DNA from: Mycocentrospora acerina | Lineage: Eukaryota > Ascomycota > Dothideomycetes > Pleosporales | Reading direction: 5' to 3' | Assembly (NCBI GenBank): GCA_022701365.1 | Contig: JAKUHH010000041.1 | Coordinates: forward strand, 62,001-126,000 | DNA: 64,000 nt | Part shown: positions 42,371 to 54,972 of the stretch, piece after piece | How the letters are laid out: every line of letters starts with the position of its first letter | Numbering within the stretch: position 1 is the first letter of the stretch | Notes under the pieces: model-generated | What the model was told of the DNA's origin: nothing | The model's database searches: none | What the model saw: only the letters and a program-made list of their open reading frames with translations | Translations under genes and position numbers: made by a program

Positions 42371-44386
42371 AATGTCATGAAACCCACCTTCATCGCAAAC
42401 ACAGTCACGAATCAGCCGGGGTTCACACGTACAAAATCTTATATGAAAGTACGAATCACTTAAAATATCGGTTTTAATCTCCATCTACTATTCACCACAA
42501 TTAAAAACGACACAACGAAATGTATGCATGTGGCCCAGGCTCTACACGCATACGATACTAACAACAGACACAGATGGCGCCCCGTAAACCAGAACCATAC
42601 CCGCTACTCAAGTACGAATGCATGCTGTTGCACGAATTTGTGTAGGCAGAGGCATTCCGTATACTATGGAAAGCATACGAAGACCAACAATGCGCGCAGA
42701 ATCGGTCAGAGAGGACCCCGGGGCGGCGAACTATCATTGTTCAATCGACTTTTTCGCAAAATCCTGGTCACACATATCCTGGTTGGCAGACTCAAAAATC
42801 CAAACGACGAAAACGATAGACCTTTGATATATGCAGCAAAGATGTCAACGGCAACATTGGTTTGCGAACGTACAAAGGCATAGTCGACCAGACTCTTTGC
42901 GCTCTGTTTCTCAAAGGGAACATGGATACCTTATCTACTGCTACATCGATTCGTGGCAACAAAATCTCAGGAGCTAAGTTGGCGATTAAGCAAGGGCTAA
43001 TCCAACGTGATGAAGCCATGCTTCTCGAGAAAAACATATGCGAACTTCAGTGCCTTCCAGGCTACAACGTCTCTTGGACTTGCAGGCAAGACTACGACTG
43101 CAACGGCTGACAAACTCCGGGTCCAAAGTCAACAACATAGAATAGCCGTTGATGCGCATCTTCAAGAATGGTATCGACAGGTCAGCAGAGGGGACGATAG
43201 GTTTGGAGAGACACGCGTGTCAAGGGCTGCTGCTTGCTGGCACCACCGCCACCTCATCCACGACGGCGACAATGAATCAATCGACCTCTGGATTTTTGAC
43301 TATTGCTTCTACGTTAGGGATATATTGAATTTCCATGCAAGTATCAAACCTTAGCGTACCGATCCCAGTACGCATGCGACGCAATAAATGACCATAAACC
43401 ACCGAGGTCCTTTGCAAGGCCATGCTGCAGGTATTACAGCATCATCTACCACAGAAGTACTGGCTTTAATGGGCCTAATAAATATCGCACCCAAAAAAAA
43501 CTTGACTTACCCTTCAATCAGCCCGTTAGACATCACTGAGGAACACGCCCGTATCTTGTACGGCAACTTTATTAACGACTTAGATCTGCAAAATAACCAT
43601 GATACAGTCTATCATAGTAGAACTATCTTTATAACCGCTTGGTACCCTTGTATGGTTCAAGTGTACGGTGGGGATAAGGAGATCCCTCCCCACCCCCAAA
43701 CCGCGAAACCTACCCGCCAATCCCCATCATTGACGTCGACGATGCCGATCGTATGACTACTTTAACCCTTGCACAGAAACCAATTCACAAGACTAAGAGG
43801 TGGATCTTTTGAGAAAAAGTCTCGCAACGTCATCGCCTTCAATCCAGATAATGATCAATCGTCTTTACGAGATATTGGCCGCGCCTGGGGTATACCTTCC
43901 ACAAGTTTGGGATACCTGAATAGTCTAATGCACACTTGGGTCGTAGACAGCAACGCCACATTGGACCGTGATGTGCGAGACCATTGATCTGGGTCTGACC
44001 GAATCCAATGAACTAGTAGAGGAGATTGCCGACACCAAAGCCAGCCACATGGGCCCGATCCGACGGCGACTGCCTGCGACCATATAAACAAACTCAGACG
44101 TCTAGACATCGTTGATTAAGGGCCGATAATATTATTAATTAGACTATATCACTCTTAAACAATTAATATCTGAATGTTATCAGGTGACTGATCAACAGCT
44201 TTGCTTTTTCTAATACATGTAAATTTACTCGTCAAACCTCCTGAAGTTGCCCAGTCATCTGCTCATCTATCAGACAACCCGGCGCTCATCTCCGCTTTGT
44301 TTAATACTTGGTGAACTTTTTTTTTTTAGAATTTCGCCCAGAAGCTACCAATAGATAATTACAGTCTATTCCAATGGTTCTCCTCC
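42371..44386. other. Degenerate coding-like remnants in AT-rich sequence
   Basis: Several plus-strand fragments (42524-42883, 42862-43110, 43007-43354, 43388-43756, 43769-43987) read like protein but are out of phase and broken by stops. They may be the rest of the decayed gene or an old mobile element. I could not recognise the family. No terminal inverted repeats or target-site duplications were found by eye. Confidence 0.4.
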
Positions 44387-44710
44387 TCATCTCCTGTACC
44401 TTCTCTCCCCTCTCCCCGCGGCCTTCCCTGGAACCTTGGGCAGGTGCGGTATGTAAGGTGGAGGCATATCATTTGCTTGCGCACGCTCCCTGATGAATTG
44501 AATATGCTCCAACCGCACCTTGTCCTCTCTTTCCTTTTCCGCCTTCCACCTTTGCGAGCGCACGTAAAAGAGACCGAGAACCACGCCGGCAACAACACCC
44601 GTGACAATTATGATGGCGATGACGATAGTACGGTGCGTGTCACACCCTGCGTTGTAGTCGAAGCAGTATGAGGCGCGTTTGTAGAGGCCCGCGGGGGGTA
44701 GAGGTGCCAT
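44387..44710 (-). CDS. Small single-pass membrane protein
   Basis: Single exon, 107 residues from ATG 44710 (acatcATGGCACC, a better context than upstream in-frame ATGs). Layout: MAPLPPAGLYKRASYCFDYNAGCDTH, then one hydrophobic helix TIVIAIIIVTGVVAGVVLGLFYV (about 28-50), then a basic/charged helix RSQRWKAEKEREDKVRLEHIQ and a Pro-rich end with PPPYIP, which could be a WW/PY-type ligand. The short outside part with two cysteines and a positively charged inside part fit a type III or small plasma-membrane protein. Similar short proteins with PPPY-like tails occur widely in ascomycetes, where adaptor roles have been suggested; the function here is unknown. Confidence 0.65.
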   Translation of the reverse strand: MAPLPPAGLYKRASYCFDYNAGCDTHRTIVIAIIIVTGVVAGVVLGLFYVRSQRWKAEKEREDKVRLEHIQFIRERAQANDMPPPYIPHLPKVPGKAAGRGERRYRR

Positions 44711-46913
44711 GATGTGTCGGGGTATGATTTTATTTTTGGAGAAATGGTAGTCGTCTTTGTGGAAAATGAATTGATTAGATCTGGTATATGGCAGGTTGGA
44801 AATAGTGTGTTTATGTCTGTATCGATTGTGCGATTGAATTGCACCGCTCTTGGGATGATATAAACAGATCTGACGCCTGAGAAAAAAGCCTTGCATTCTG
44901 TTCCCGCCCGACAGTGCCCCCCTCTGTCTGAGATCATTCACCGTGCCTTATTTTGGGGGCGCGTAGAGAGCTCATGTTGCGCGCTTGCACTGCCCCTGCG
45001 CTGATGGCCTTGCCGCCTGAGGATGCACGCCGCAGACCTGCATGTTTGAGGGCGGATGGTGCAGAGTATGGGCGGCTGGCCAGAATCATGAACAACGCAA
45101 CACCAAGTTGTAGACTTATCGTCGAATTCTAGTCAAGGGCTGGCTTGGAAGATTGTCGGCATTTTGGGAATTGTGAGGGGCGGAAATATCGTGATCCGAA
45201 CGTTTGCCAAATAAAGCCGTGGGCTGTGGAACGCTATTAAGACGATCTGACGCGCACCAGTCGCTGGCTCGCCATCATCACAACAGTACATGACTGCGCA
45301 GCGGGTCTTGTGCATTAGCCTGAGGGGTTCTCGAATGATGGAGCTTGTAGTTGTAGATCATAAAATGCGAACTTGGGGTTATTAAAAAAAAAGCCTCCGT
45401 CGCAGCCACGACTGCTTATTGCAGTCCCTCGATTGCTTGTCCAATCGTATCCAAGCCACTCGCGGGACGTTGTAGCTGAATTCATTCTTTTGGTGTCTGC
45501 ACGCTAGCCTACACACATGCGTGGATTGATTCACTATACGATGGCACACGAAATTCGAGCTAGACTCAGCTGATCAGTGGGCATTTGGAATTTGGAATTT
45601 GTTTCGCGTGAAAAACCTAGACAGTGTCCATTGTAAAAGTTCATGATAAGATTGGTCATAGTCGCTGAGCAAAACGGTCGTTGGACGACGAGTCAGGTTA
45701 AGGTTTTCTATCCGCATGCAACGTCGTTGTGGACGGATCAATCAGAAGCAGTTGTTTAGTGAAACTCTTAACTTTGCTCCTGTGCCGACATTTTCTGCAT
45801 GTCAGTGGTGAAGTAATTGACGAGATGACGACAGATGGCACTTGTCCATCAAGCTGGCTGATCGCCACAAGTCAGCAAATACATGTTGTAACAAGTCGAC
45901 GTCCCAAACAAGGCTGGCAAGTGTGGAAATGCCAGCCTGGGAGAGTTGAAACAGGGAAGGTATGCAGTCTCCACCTGCCAGATAGAAATCTACCTAGATG
46001 GTCGAGGATGGGCCATGGGCCATGCACCGATCTACGCCCATACCACCCACTAATCCGATATTGTTGCCGATAACACGCCCGACTTCCGACCCCCGACTCA
46101 TGGCTGCTCTTCAGAGTACCGCTCAAAGCACCGCTTAAAGGACTACTCACAGTACCACTCAACCCAATGTGATGGCATGGACAACAGGCTAATCCCGTGC
46201 GCATTAGCTGCGCGCCATCGCTCATTGCACAGCATCAACACTGGTCTGGGAGCTGTGGGACAAACAAATTGTACCATGTACAGTGTAACCCATCTACTTC
46301 TCGATGGCACGACTCGAGGAGAGGGATGATACATGGATATGGGCTCCAGGAAGGGATTACCATATCTAATCAAGAGCCCAATGCCATGCAGCATCTTTCC
46401 CGGCGATCGGATGGACCGGGTTTGCCTCCAGACACGACGCGTTCAACTACATCCCGGATTGCATCGAGCTCGCAACACAAGACACGCATTGCCCATAGCC
46501 AAGCGGTATGCGTAGGTATTTGCCTAATTGCCGTTCCACAAGCCATGCATGCATGCAGGTACTACGCCACAACCACCACCTGTGATGTGTGTGGGACCAT
46601 CCCACTGTTTGAAAGCTGTTCACGACGACGCCATTGACCAATACGAAAGTTATATCCGCATCCCGTTTCGGCAGTGTGGAACTCTATTCGGAGGTAATAG
46701 AAGGGGGCAAACGCGGTCTAACTGGCGCCGCGCCAAACCGCAACCATCCTCAAGACCAATACCTAGTGTCGGCCAACTTCCTCCATGCTTAGCGTATTCT
46801 ATGGCGTTGGACTAGACATGTCCGCATCTGTCCGACCTGTCAATCGGCCATCTATTCATCTATCCCGCATGTCTCAGCTTCTGGTTTGGGCGTGTTCCCA
46901 GATCATCCCCAAC
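44711..46913. other. Divergent intergenic region
   Basis: Between the minus small membrane protein and the plus SAT4-type gene. Short frames (e.g. 46197-46637) lack domains. Short direct repeats of the type ACCGCTCAAAGC/ACCGCTTAAAGG occur near 46118-46140. No gene called. Confidence 0.45.
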
Positions 46914-48679
46914 ATGCGTTTGCCCCCCATCGATGTGCTGCTCTCTTGGCCAACTCCCAATTATGTGAATCCCGTCACGCGAGGACATGCATTGGTCGTT
47001 GTCAATTCCGTCTTCCTCGGCCTTACCGTCATCACTGTTGCTCTTCGCATGTACACGCGCATCTTCATAAAGAGTTGGTTAGGGATAGACGATGTGTTCA
47101 TCCTCCTCGCTCTGGTACGTACCCATGTCTTCGTTTGATAATTAAAAAATATGATACTGGATCATCCCCTCTGATCTTTTTTTTTGGTACTATACAGATA
47201 TTTACAATCGGCCTGACTGCAATTGTCTTGCTTGCAAATCAAAGTTATGGCTGGGACAGACACGTCTATGATATCGAGTTTTCCAAAATCACGGCGACAT
47301 TGAAGATTGCCATGGTGGCCAAGGTCATTTTTACGGCGGCAGCTACTTTTACACGGCTATCCCTGCACTGCCTTTACTATCGACTAGTTCAGGACGCGGG
47401 CATCACTTGGTTCAAGTGGATCATCCATGTAAATGTCGTGTACACGTTGGGCATCTTCATATCCTTCCCCTTTGTAAGTTTTTTTTTCCTTCCGTTATAC
47501 TTAATGTGTATGTATAGCACCAACTGATCATCATCACCGCCACCCATAGATTGCCATCTTCCTATGCACGCCGGTCAGCAACTACTGGACACTGGGTGCA
47601 CCAGAAGACAGCTGCTTGGATGAAGGCGTTACGACGCTCATTTGTGGCATCCTTAGTACGATAGCCGACTTTGCAACTACAGTGACACCAATTCCAGTAA
47701 TTTTGGGCGTATGTCCTTGTCCTCATGCTTTCTGAAGCCTAGCACTGACGATACTAAGCTCCATATGCCGCTACGCCAACGCATGGGAGTCGCTGTCCTC
47801 TTTTCCCTTGGCATGATAGTCACTGTTGCTGGCAGTGTGCGCACATGGTTCATATACAAAAGTCTAATAGTCGAATACGACAACACCTGGTACGCATATC
47901 CGCTCTGGATAGCGTCCGCGGTAGAAATCGACTTGGGCGTGGTAAAGTCCTATTTGCACGTCATCACAACTAGCAAAGCTAACATGCAACGTTAGATTTG
48001 CGCCTCTGCACCTGTCCTCCGCCCCCTGCTCGCCAAAATCCCCTTCAGTCTCTCCGACACCTTGTCCAGCGGCATCAGCCTCCACTACCGGCAACCCAGC
48101 TTGCACAAGTCGTCACCTAAAGCCCCCACCGACGCCCACGTCTTAAAGTCCTTTTCCAAAATATCCACCGCCTACTCGCCCAAAAACTCCCGCCTTTCCT
48201 CAACCCTCAACTCCGTCTCCATCCCGCTTACCCCCATCTACACATCGAAACACCGTTTCAGCGCCCTGGACCCCACTCCCGAAGTCCCCCACCTCGCCTC
48301 CGACAAGACCCACAAGCCCGATGCTTGGAATCCCTGGGACGACGTCGAGCGCGGCATCATCACCGGCCAGCGTGTCCAACCCCCTCCCAAACCCGATCCC
48401 GAACCCGAGCACGACGTCGAAACTACGGAACCACCCCCCCACTGCCACCGCAGCAGCAGCCAGGACGTCATACTGGGAACCGACGGCCGAAGCTGTGACG
48501 AGGCGCGTCCCGCGTCGACAGGATTAAAAGGTCTGTGGCCATGGGGACGTGTACGGCCGAGTGGGGCTGCGCACGAGCAGAGCAGCATGACGATTACGCG
48601 GACGGAGGAATTTGAGCTGCGGAACGAGGAGGCGGAGAAGAGGAAGTCGAGATATAGTGCGAAGACTTTTCGGCTTTGA
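46914..48679 (+). CDS. SAT4-family (fungal rhodopsin-like) seven-helix integral membrane protein
   Basis: Five exons: 46914-47114, 47198-47473, 47550-47708, 47759-47941, 47996-48679; introns 83, 76, 50, 54 nt; all phase 0; 500 residues. The start at 46914 gives MRLPPIDVLLSWPTPNYVNP, the common N-terminus of this family; 46869 and earlier in-frame ATGs are alternatives. Seven hydrophobic helices are readable: LVVVNSVFLGLTVITVALRMYTR, DDVFILLALIFTIGLTAIVLL, the segment after YGWDRH, KVIFTAAATFTRLSLHCLYY, FKWIIHVNVVYTLGIFISFP, the helix around TLICGILSTIADFA, and LFSLGMIVTVAGSVRTWF with the following WIASAVEIDLGVICASAP. The cytosolic tail of ~200 residues is Pro/Ser-rich. The family is very expanded in Pezizomycotina; the function of most members is unknown and G-protein coupling is unproven. 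Confidence 0.88.
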
Positions 48680-51065
48680 GAGCTGGTTGGTGAGAGCATG
48701 GGAGTGATTGGGTGGGCAGGCTTCTTCCTCTTCTCTCTCTGGGTTGGCTTTACAAAAGCCTGCTTGCTCACTCACTCACTCACTCACTTTGCACGAAGTC
48801 ATGATTAGCATATCAGGTTGGCGTGTTTTTTTTCCTCTTCAGCATTGCATTGCGCGCGCGGTGGGAGCATATCTTTTTCCTCTTTTTTCTTTTTTTAAGA
48901 GGAGAGGCAGGTGTTTGTCGAGATACCACATTTCTTTTTTTTGGCGTTGGGACTGGACTGTGTTTACGCATAAGAATGGGGGGGGGGGGCATGCATAAGA
49001 GTAGAAAGCGCAACTCGATACCAGGACGAGTTGATGCGCATTTCAAGGGTCACCTGCTTTGTACGATATTACGTGTGTAATCGAGGGAAGATGCAGTAAA
49101 AGGGTCCATGTATCCAAGGATTTGGACTCGACTGTACCATTACTCGCATCGAGATGACAAAATCTCCTCTGCGTACACGCAGCTTTTCATCTAGTTTTGA
49201 TTCAAGGCCTTGACAACACAACGGCAAAATCGACATGTTTCGTGTGTGTAATTTTTTTTTTCAATTTATCCGTGCTGGAGTGAAGTGATGAGAGTGCCTT
49301 TGGAACCATCATCAGCCCGTATTTGATGCCGCGACATGGTTCGAAGCCAGCAGTTTGCGACGCTATTTGTGGAAATCTGGACACACCGACGCGTCCTCCT
49401 TCGGCCATATCGCACGTGGCTCGGCTGATTTTTTTTCTTCTCGTTTACAGTGAAGGGTTCCTCCTGGGAAAAAGGGCACTGGTTTGTCCTCGTTGGTGGG
49501 TGCAGCAATCGTTCGTCCACTTTGGCCAGCCTGTGTGGGGCGGGTAGCGCGGTCTTTTCTGACGTGGTCAGGGTGGAAGAGGATTAAAGATGGATGTTCA
49601 ATGTCGAAGTTTATTCATCGCTCATATTGATTCGTCAGCCTGTTTGGAAGTGGTTTGAATTGACACGCAATCGTTTGGTTGGGAAACATCTTGGCACTAG
49701 GGCTGGAAGCATACGCTGCTTGGGAGCAGGAACGCGACGACTCTGGAAAGGGCCGTGGACTTGGGCGTGGCATGTCTGGGATTCCGGGACATCACGAGAT
49801 TGCAAAGAGATTTGCATCCAAGGCAACAATGTTGCACAATGGCCTTGAAGACATTGATGATGAGGCAAGTAGCAGCAGTTTCGCACAAACGAGGATGCGT
49901 GATTAGAAATGAGCAGCATTGATGACCAACGCCACATGACACAGCTACGCAACACTCGAGCAGGACGAGCGCAAGGTGAGCAAGAGCGTGAGCAAGACAT
50001 GTTTGCAGGCATGGACGGGGCAGAGAGTGGTCCTCGACCCGTTCTTCAGGTGCGTTGGCAGGGCAGGGCAGAATGATCGGGGTGGGCTACGGCAGCAGAA
50101 TCACGGTAGCAGAGGGGTCTGACGCGTACGTGGCTGCGTGCGAGGATGGTGTGCTTCAGACGAAGCCACGAAAGGAGCGTCGCAAGGGAGACGACGAGAT
50201 GAAATGAAGCCAAGCGAGGGAGTGGACAGCATTCGCAACCAACGCGTAGCGCCAAGTGGCGACTGTACAGGCTGCAGAGTGCAGAGTGCAGCGTGCAGCG
50301 TGCAGCCTCGAGTTGGTGCTGGTGCCGGTGCTGTGGTGAGGTGGGCGCGTTGAGCAGGCCAGCACGAGGTTGACGGGTGCTCGAGCCAGAGCAAAGTACG
50401 CAATCGCTAGTGCAAAGCTTAGCGCGTTGCAGGGCAGAGAGCCGCGGCGGCGAGCAACGACAAGACAGGCCAGGCCATGGGGGCCGGCAGGCAGGCACAG
50501 CGGTCGACGGCGACGCTGTGAGTGCCTGTGAGCGTTGGCGGCGATGCCAGTGCCGGTGCCAGTGCCAGTGCCGCTGCCTGCTCGTGTCCATGCCACGCCT
50601 ACGACACCCACAGCCAGTGCCGCCGTCGACGCAGCCAGGTTCCGGAGGGCTTGGCAGAACACGACGCTTCGTAGCTTCCTTACGCGGCCCTCCCCAAAGC
50701 GGACAAGTGCGCAAGGTCGCTCTTGCCCCCATCCCGCCCTCATCATGCCCTGCACCCTCGCTCGTCTTCACCCACCAACGCGCTGCCCACGGCCGCCCAT
50801 TGCCCACGCAGAGTCGACTCGCGCCCTGTAGCCGCCGCCTGCTCCCCTTTGCGTCTCCCGCCGCCGCCGTCGCCTCCCAGAATATTGGCCTGGCCTGCTC
50901 CTGCTGCGCCTGCACCTGCACACGCTCATCGCCTGGGGCTGTGCACACTGGGCTGCCTACAACACCACCGCCAGACCCCCCGACCCCGACTGCGATTCCT
51001 CCACCACCCGCGACTGCCACAACGACAACACCCGCTCCCACCACTGCAGCGCGCACCCGCCCACC
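48680..51065. other. Intergenic; T-rich then GC-rich, PNG1 promoter side
   Basis: The first part has CTCA repeats (48768-48787), a G10 run near 48979 and T-rich tracts. The second part (50.1-51.06 kb) is GC-rich with TGCAGAG/TGCAGCG repeats (50271-50308) and CAGTGC/CGGTGC hexamers (50548-50580). Long minus and plus frames there are compositional. A CT/CA-rich leader precedes the ATG at 51066. Confidence 0.5.
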
Positions 51066-52418
51066 ATGGAGCACTCACACGGCGCCGCCCGGGCGGACTC
51101 GGACAAGCTTGCACACGACCTCACCGAGCGCTTTCGCCAGGTCCTCAGCTCCAAGCGCATGAACGACCTGACTACATCGCGCTCTGCATCGCCAGCCCCA
51201 CGAGACTATGGCTCCCCGCAACCACCGCCCGTCCTCGCCGCCCCGCCCTCATACGTCCGCAACATCCCATTACATCCAGAGGCACCTGCCGACGCTCGCT
51301 CCATGCGCTTCAAGAACATGCTGCACTCGCTCTCCCAGATGCCATTACGCTGGGAAAACCCCGGCCTGCTCGACGAAGCCCTGCGCGTCGTCCCCCTCCA
51401 GCAGATCTACAACGAGGCCGAGGAGGAGAGCCAGATCCTGCAGGCCGAGGCCGAGAGCCTTGGGTCTGGCAAGAAGGCTGCCTGGGGCTACCAGGACTGC
51501 GTCGTCCGCGCCCTCCTGCGCTGGTTCAAGCGTTCCTTCTTCTCCTGGGTCAACAACCCCCCATGCTCGCGATGCTACTCGCCCACCGTCGCCGTTGGCA
51601 TCACCGCCCCGCTCCCCGACGAGCAGGCACGCGGCGCCAACCAGGTCGAGGCTTACAAGTGCTCCCACGAAGGCTGCAACAACTACGAGCGTTTCCCACG
51701 CTACAACGACGCTTTTGTCCTGCTGCAGACTCGCAAGGGCCGATGCGGCGAGTGGGCCAACTGCTTCAGCATGCTGTGCCGTGCCATTGGATCAAGAGTA
51801 CGCTGGGTTTGGAACGCCGAGGACCACGTCTGGACTGAGGTCTATTCTGCACACCGAAAACGATGGGTCCACGTAGACGCCTGCGAGGAGGCTTGGGACA
51901 AGCCCCGACTGTACACTGAAGGTACGCTGCTCCTCTTGCCACACTGCTCCTTACGTTGACTAACTTGTTCGCCAGGCTGGGGCAAGAAGCTTTCTTACTG
52001 TATCGCCTTCTCTGCTGATGGCGCCATGGACGTCACTCGACGATACGTTCGTGACTCCAAGCATGCTGCTGAGCGCAACCGCACGCCAGAGTCTGTTCTA
52101 CTCTTCATCATGGACGAGATTCGAAACCTACGACGCAACAACATGCCCAAACAAGATAAATACCGCCTCAACGGAGAGGACATTCGAGAACTCAAAGAGC
52201 TTAGTGGTTACTTAATCCAGACGATTGCACACAACGTCAGCAAGCTCAAGCCCGAAGACATCATGAACGGTCAAGCCATTCAACGCCGACCTGACCCTGA
52301 CTCCCAAAAGGCTATTGAGGGCCGCACCAGCGGCAATGCTCAATGGATCCGATCACGAGGCGAGGGTGGGCTAGGTCAACCCAACCAACAGGATCCTCGA
52401 AACCAACATCAACGATGA
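51066..52418 (+). CDS. PNG1: Peptide:N-glycanase (PNGase, transglutaminase fold)
   Basis: Two exons: 51066-51921 and 51976-52418; 54-nt intron; 432 residues. The ATG has a strong context (ccaccATGGAG). Zinc ligands CSRC (near 178-181) and CSHEGC lie before the transglutaminase core. The catalytic triad is complete: Cys227 in GRCGEWANCF, His254 in DHVWTEVYS, Asp271 in WVHVDACEEAW; the spacings of 27 and 17 equal those of the human enzyme. The splice restores LYTEGWGKKLSYCIAFS. No PUB or PAW domain is seen, as is usual for fungi. The enzyme removes N-glycans from misfolded glycoproteins retro-translocated from the ER before proteasome degradation, acting in cytosol and nucleus. The first ~65 residues are disordered and variable. 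Confidence 0.94.
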
Positions 52419-54972
52419 GACGTCAACATAGTACTGTCTCCTCCCCCCCCTCACATCTGGGTCTGCACCTGCACTCACCTTGTCCATCCTACAACGCAGC
52501 CGGGCGAAACTAGTGTTCATCACTCCCGCATCTATGCATGTAGACCTTGACAGGGTCAGACCATCACTCACCCAACAACGGTCCTATGACCCTCGCTCTT
52601 GTAACCATAGAATCTGGGATTTAGCGGCTTATTCGCATCTACCGCGACGGCGTTACTGGAGGCATCATCCAAGACACTAGTACTTAACGTCTAATGTCTG
52701 CACCATCCTCTCCGGAGGTCTTTCCTATCGTTTACGCCCGTTTCGTAACACTGGCGGTTTTCCCAACACGGGATTTTTTTTACGTTTGTGTTTCTTATAT
52801 GTTGTTCCTTTTTTATGTGCGCAGGGGGTTGCGTCACTTTTTTTATACCACTTGCATTTCTTGGGTTATGATTATGTTTATTTCCTATGTCATTTCTTCC
52901 AGTTTGGCCTTTGATGAGCATCTGGACTTCACGGACGACGTGATGGGTTTTCCACGCCCCGGGGAATTTTTTTAGGCATGTTTGTAATGCTGGTCCATTT
53001 CAGCTCGAGGATGCGTTGTACGCAGGTGTGAATGGATGGGATCCGCAGTTTGTTTGCATGTGCCGTTGTGTATAGGAGGGGTAGAACGCGCGTCTTTGAC
53101 CGACGCAGGGCAGGCCGCGAAGGCAGGATGCAGATAGAAAATCAAGCCAAGGCATTTGACGGCACCTTGCCACTACACAATTTTGTTATCTTCAGATCTT
53201 TGCTGATTATGTGATGAGTGGATGATGATCGACGGTAAGGCCAACACTGTTGCGAATCAACAGCGGCAGACGCGTGGCAGATGGCGTTGGCAACAGGTCA
53301 CGCTGGAGACAGAGATGGACTGACGCAGCTGGTGTACAGAGTGTCTCTTCGCTTTGCCTTTAAGTCGACTGCAATAATCACATTCAAAACATTTCAACAT
53401 GCGAAGTAGAGACAAGCATCCACACCATGACGATGCAAAGGCTCAGCTGCTTCCTTTGACATGCATGCATCCGTTTGCCAAAACTCTCCAGACACGTGCA
53501 CTCTAGCCCCCAACATTACGGGAATCAGCCACGGTCCCCCATGTCATCATTCAGCAGAGCAGAGCAGAGCAGATTGCAGTAGAAGAACAAAGTAGGTGAA
53601 GCAAAGCAATCAAACAAGCCAAACACCCCTCCAACTCCCCAAGCTTGGGAAGGCGAAGCAGACGCACAAGCACGACGATGGCCTCCTCCCACAAGCACAG
53701 ACCCTTGCACCAGCCTTCTTTTCCTAACGGGCCGCTCTTTTCTCGTCGTGGCACAGCAGTGGGCTAAATATAGAATGAGATTGGGGAGGGGGCTGACTAC
53801 AACACAACTAGACTGCGCAATTCGCTTATGGGAGCTTGGCTTGTGTGATGTGCGTTGGGAGGGGGAGCGTAAGATTAGTGTCGTTTGGTGATAAGGGAAG
53901 AAGAGGATGTGGACAGACAGTGTGAGTGGGTAAGTAAGTGAGTAGGTGCAAAGGGATTATTTGTGGGCGAGGAGGAGGAGGAAGTGTGTTGTGGGATGCA
54001 GATGCAGAAGTAGAAGTAGATGCAGTATGAATGAATCTGTGTGGTTGACGCGTTGAGGTGTGAATGGGCGGAGAGTGGGTGTGGCATGGGGGGGACGACG
54101 GGGCTCGGTCTGGCCGTGCTGATGATGAAGATGATGGAGGATCTGGGAAGGAACGGCGGCCGGGCGGCCTTGATTTTCAAGAGTTGCAGGGCGTAGATTT
54201 GATGAGTCGTGATTGTGATTGTGATTGTGATTGTGCTTGTGATCCGGAGAATAGGCGGTGGCGGCGGCGGCGACGACGACGGGCCTTTCACACGTTTGCA
54301 CACATGCACTGCTGTGCAACGAACGGTAATGGTTACTTTTGTCGAGGAATTTCATTCGTATTGTGCCGGGTACTTATTGACGACAGAGTGCGCGCGCACA
54401 AGTAATGCGCCTGTGGACTGACTTCCTACCTACCTATGCATGTCTCACTCACCCTCGCAGCATCGCGTTGGGACAAAGGGAAAGGAAAGAAAGAAAAAGG
54501 CCAAGCCTAGCTTTGACGTTTCAGCACCGCCATGCAAGAGTTGCGTACTGCTATCCATACCCCAAGCAGCGTAGTCGTCAGCAGCCCTGTGAGGCTGATG
54601 GTCGCTAGCCACGCCTGCGTCTCCCAAGGCCTCCACACGCACGCCCTCGAACCAGTCAAAGCGACGTCTTTCCCGCAAAGCACAGACTTCACAGCCCCAG
54701 TAGCGCAAGTGCTTGTGCCTGCTCAGCTCCGGCTGCCTTGCTTGTACATAAGCCCGCGTTGGCCCTGAGAGCTCTAGCCATTCCCCTCATCTGTCTGCTC
54801 AGCCTTTTCCGTGTGTGTGTGTGTTTGCTTCTTATAGTATTCCCGCCCTCTTGCAGTGTGGTGTCGCAATCGTTGCCGTCGAACAAATCATCCTCGTTCT
54901 GATCTCGGCTCAGCCTCACGTTTCGAAACACACCCTCCAAAGGAACATCAGTCGTTTGCCAATACCGCAGTC
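52419..54972. other. Intergenic, repeat-containing
   Basis: No gene recognised in 2.55 kb between PNG1 and the SUR7-type gene, both on plus. Contains AGAGC repeats (53555-53573), a (TTGTGA)n repeat (54207-54243), a CGG/CGA-rich stretch (54256-54285) and a GT run at 54812. Open frames here overlap these repeats. Confidence 0.5.
54207..54243 (+). repeat. (GATTGT)n hexanucleotide repeat
   Basis: Five to six tandem GATTGT units, the last one degenerate. Confidence 0.85.

Noticed and set aside
43855..44109. Segment SLRDIGRAWGIPSTSL resembling a transposase-type helix-turn-helix
   Set aside because: Isolated match in a decayed region; no DDE motif or terminal repeats found, so no transposon is called.
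50046..51074. 342-residue minus frame and 371-residue plus frames upstream of and over PNG1
   Set aside because: Compositional open frames in GC-rich repeats; no motif, and the plus one overlaps the firmly supported PNG1 frame.
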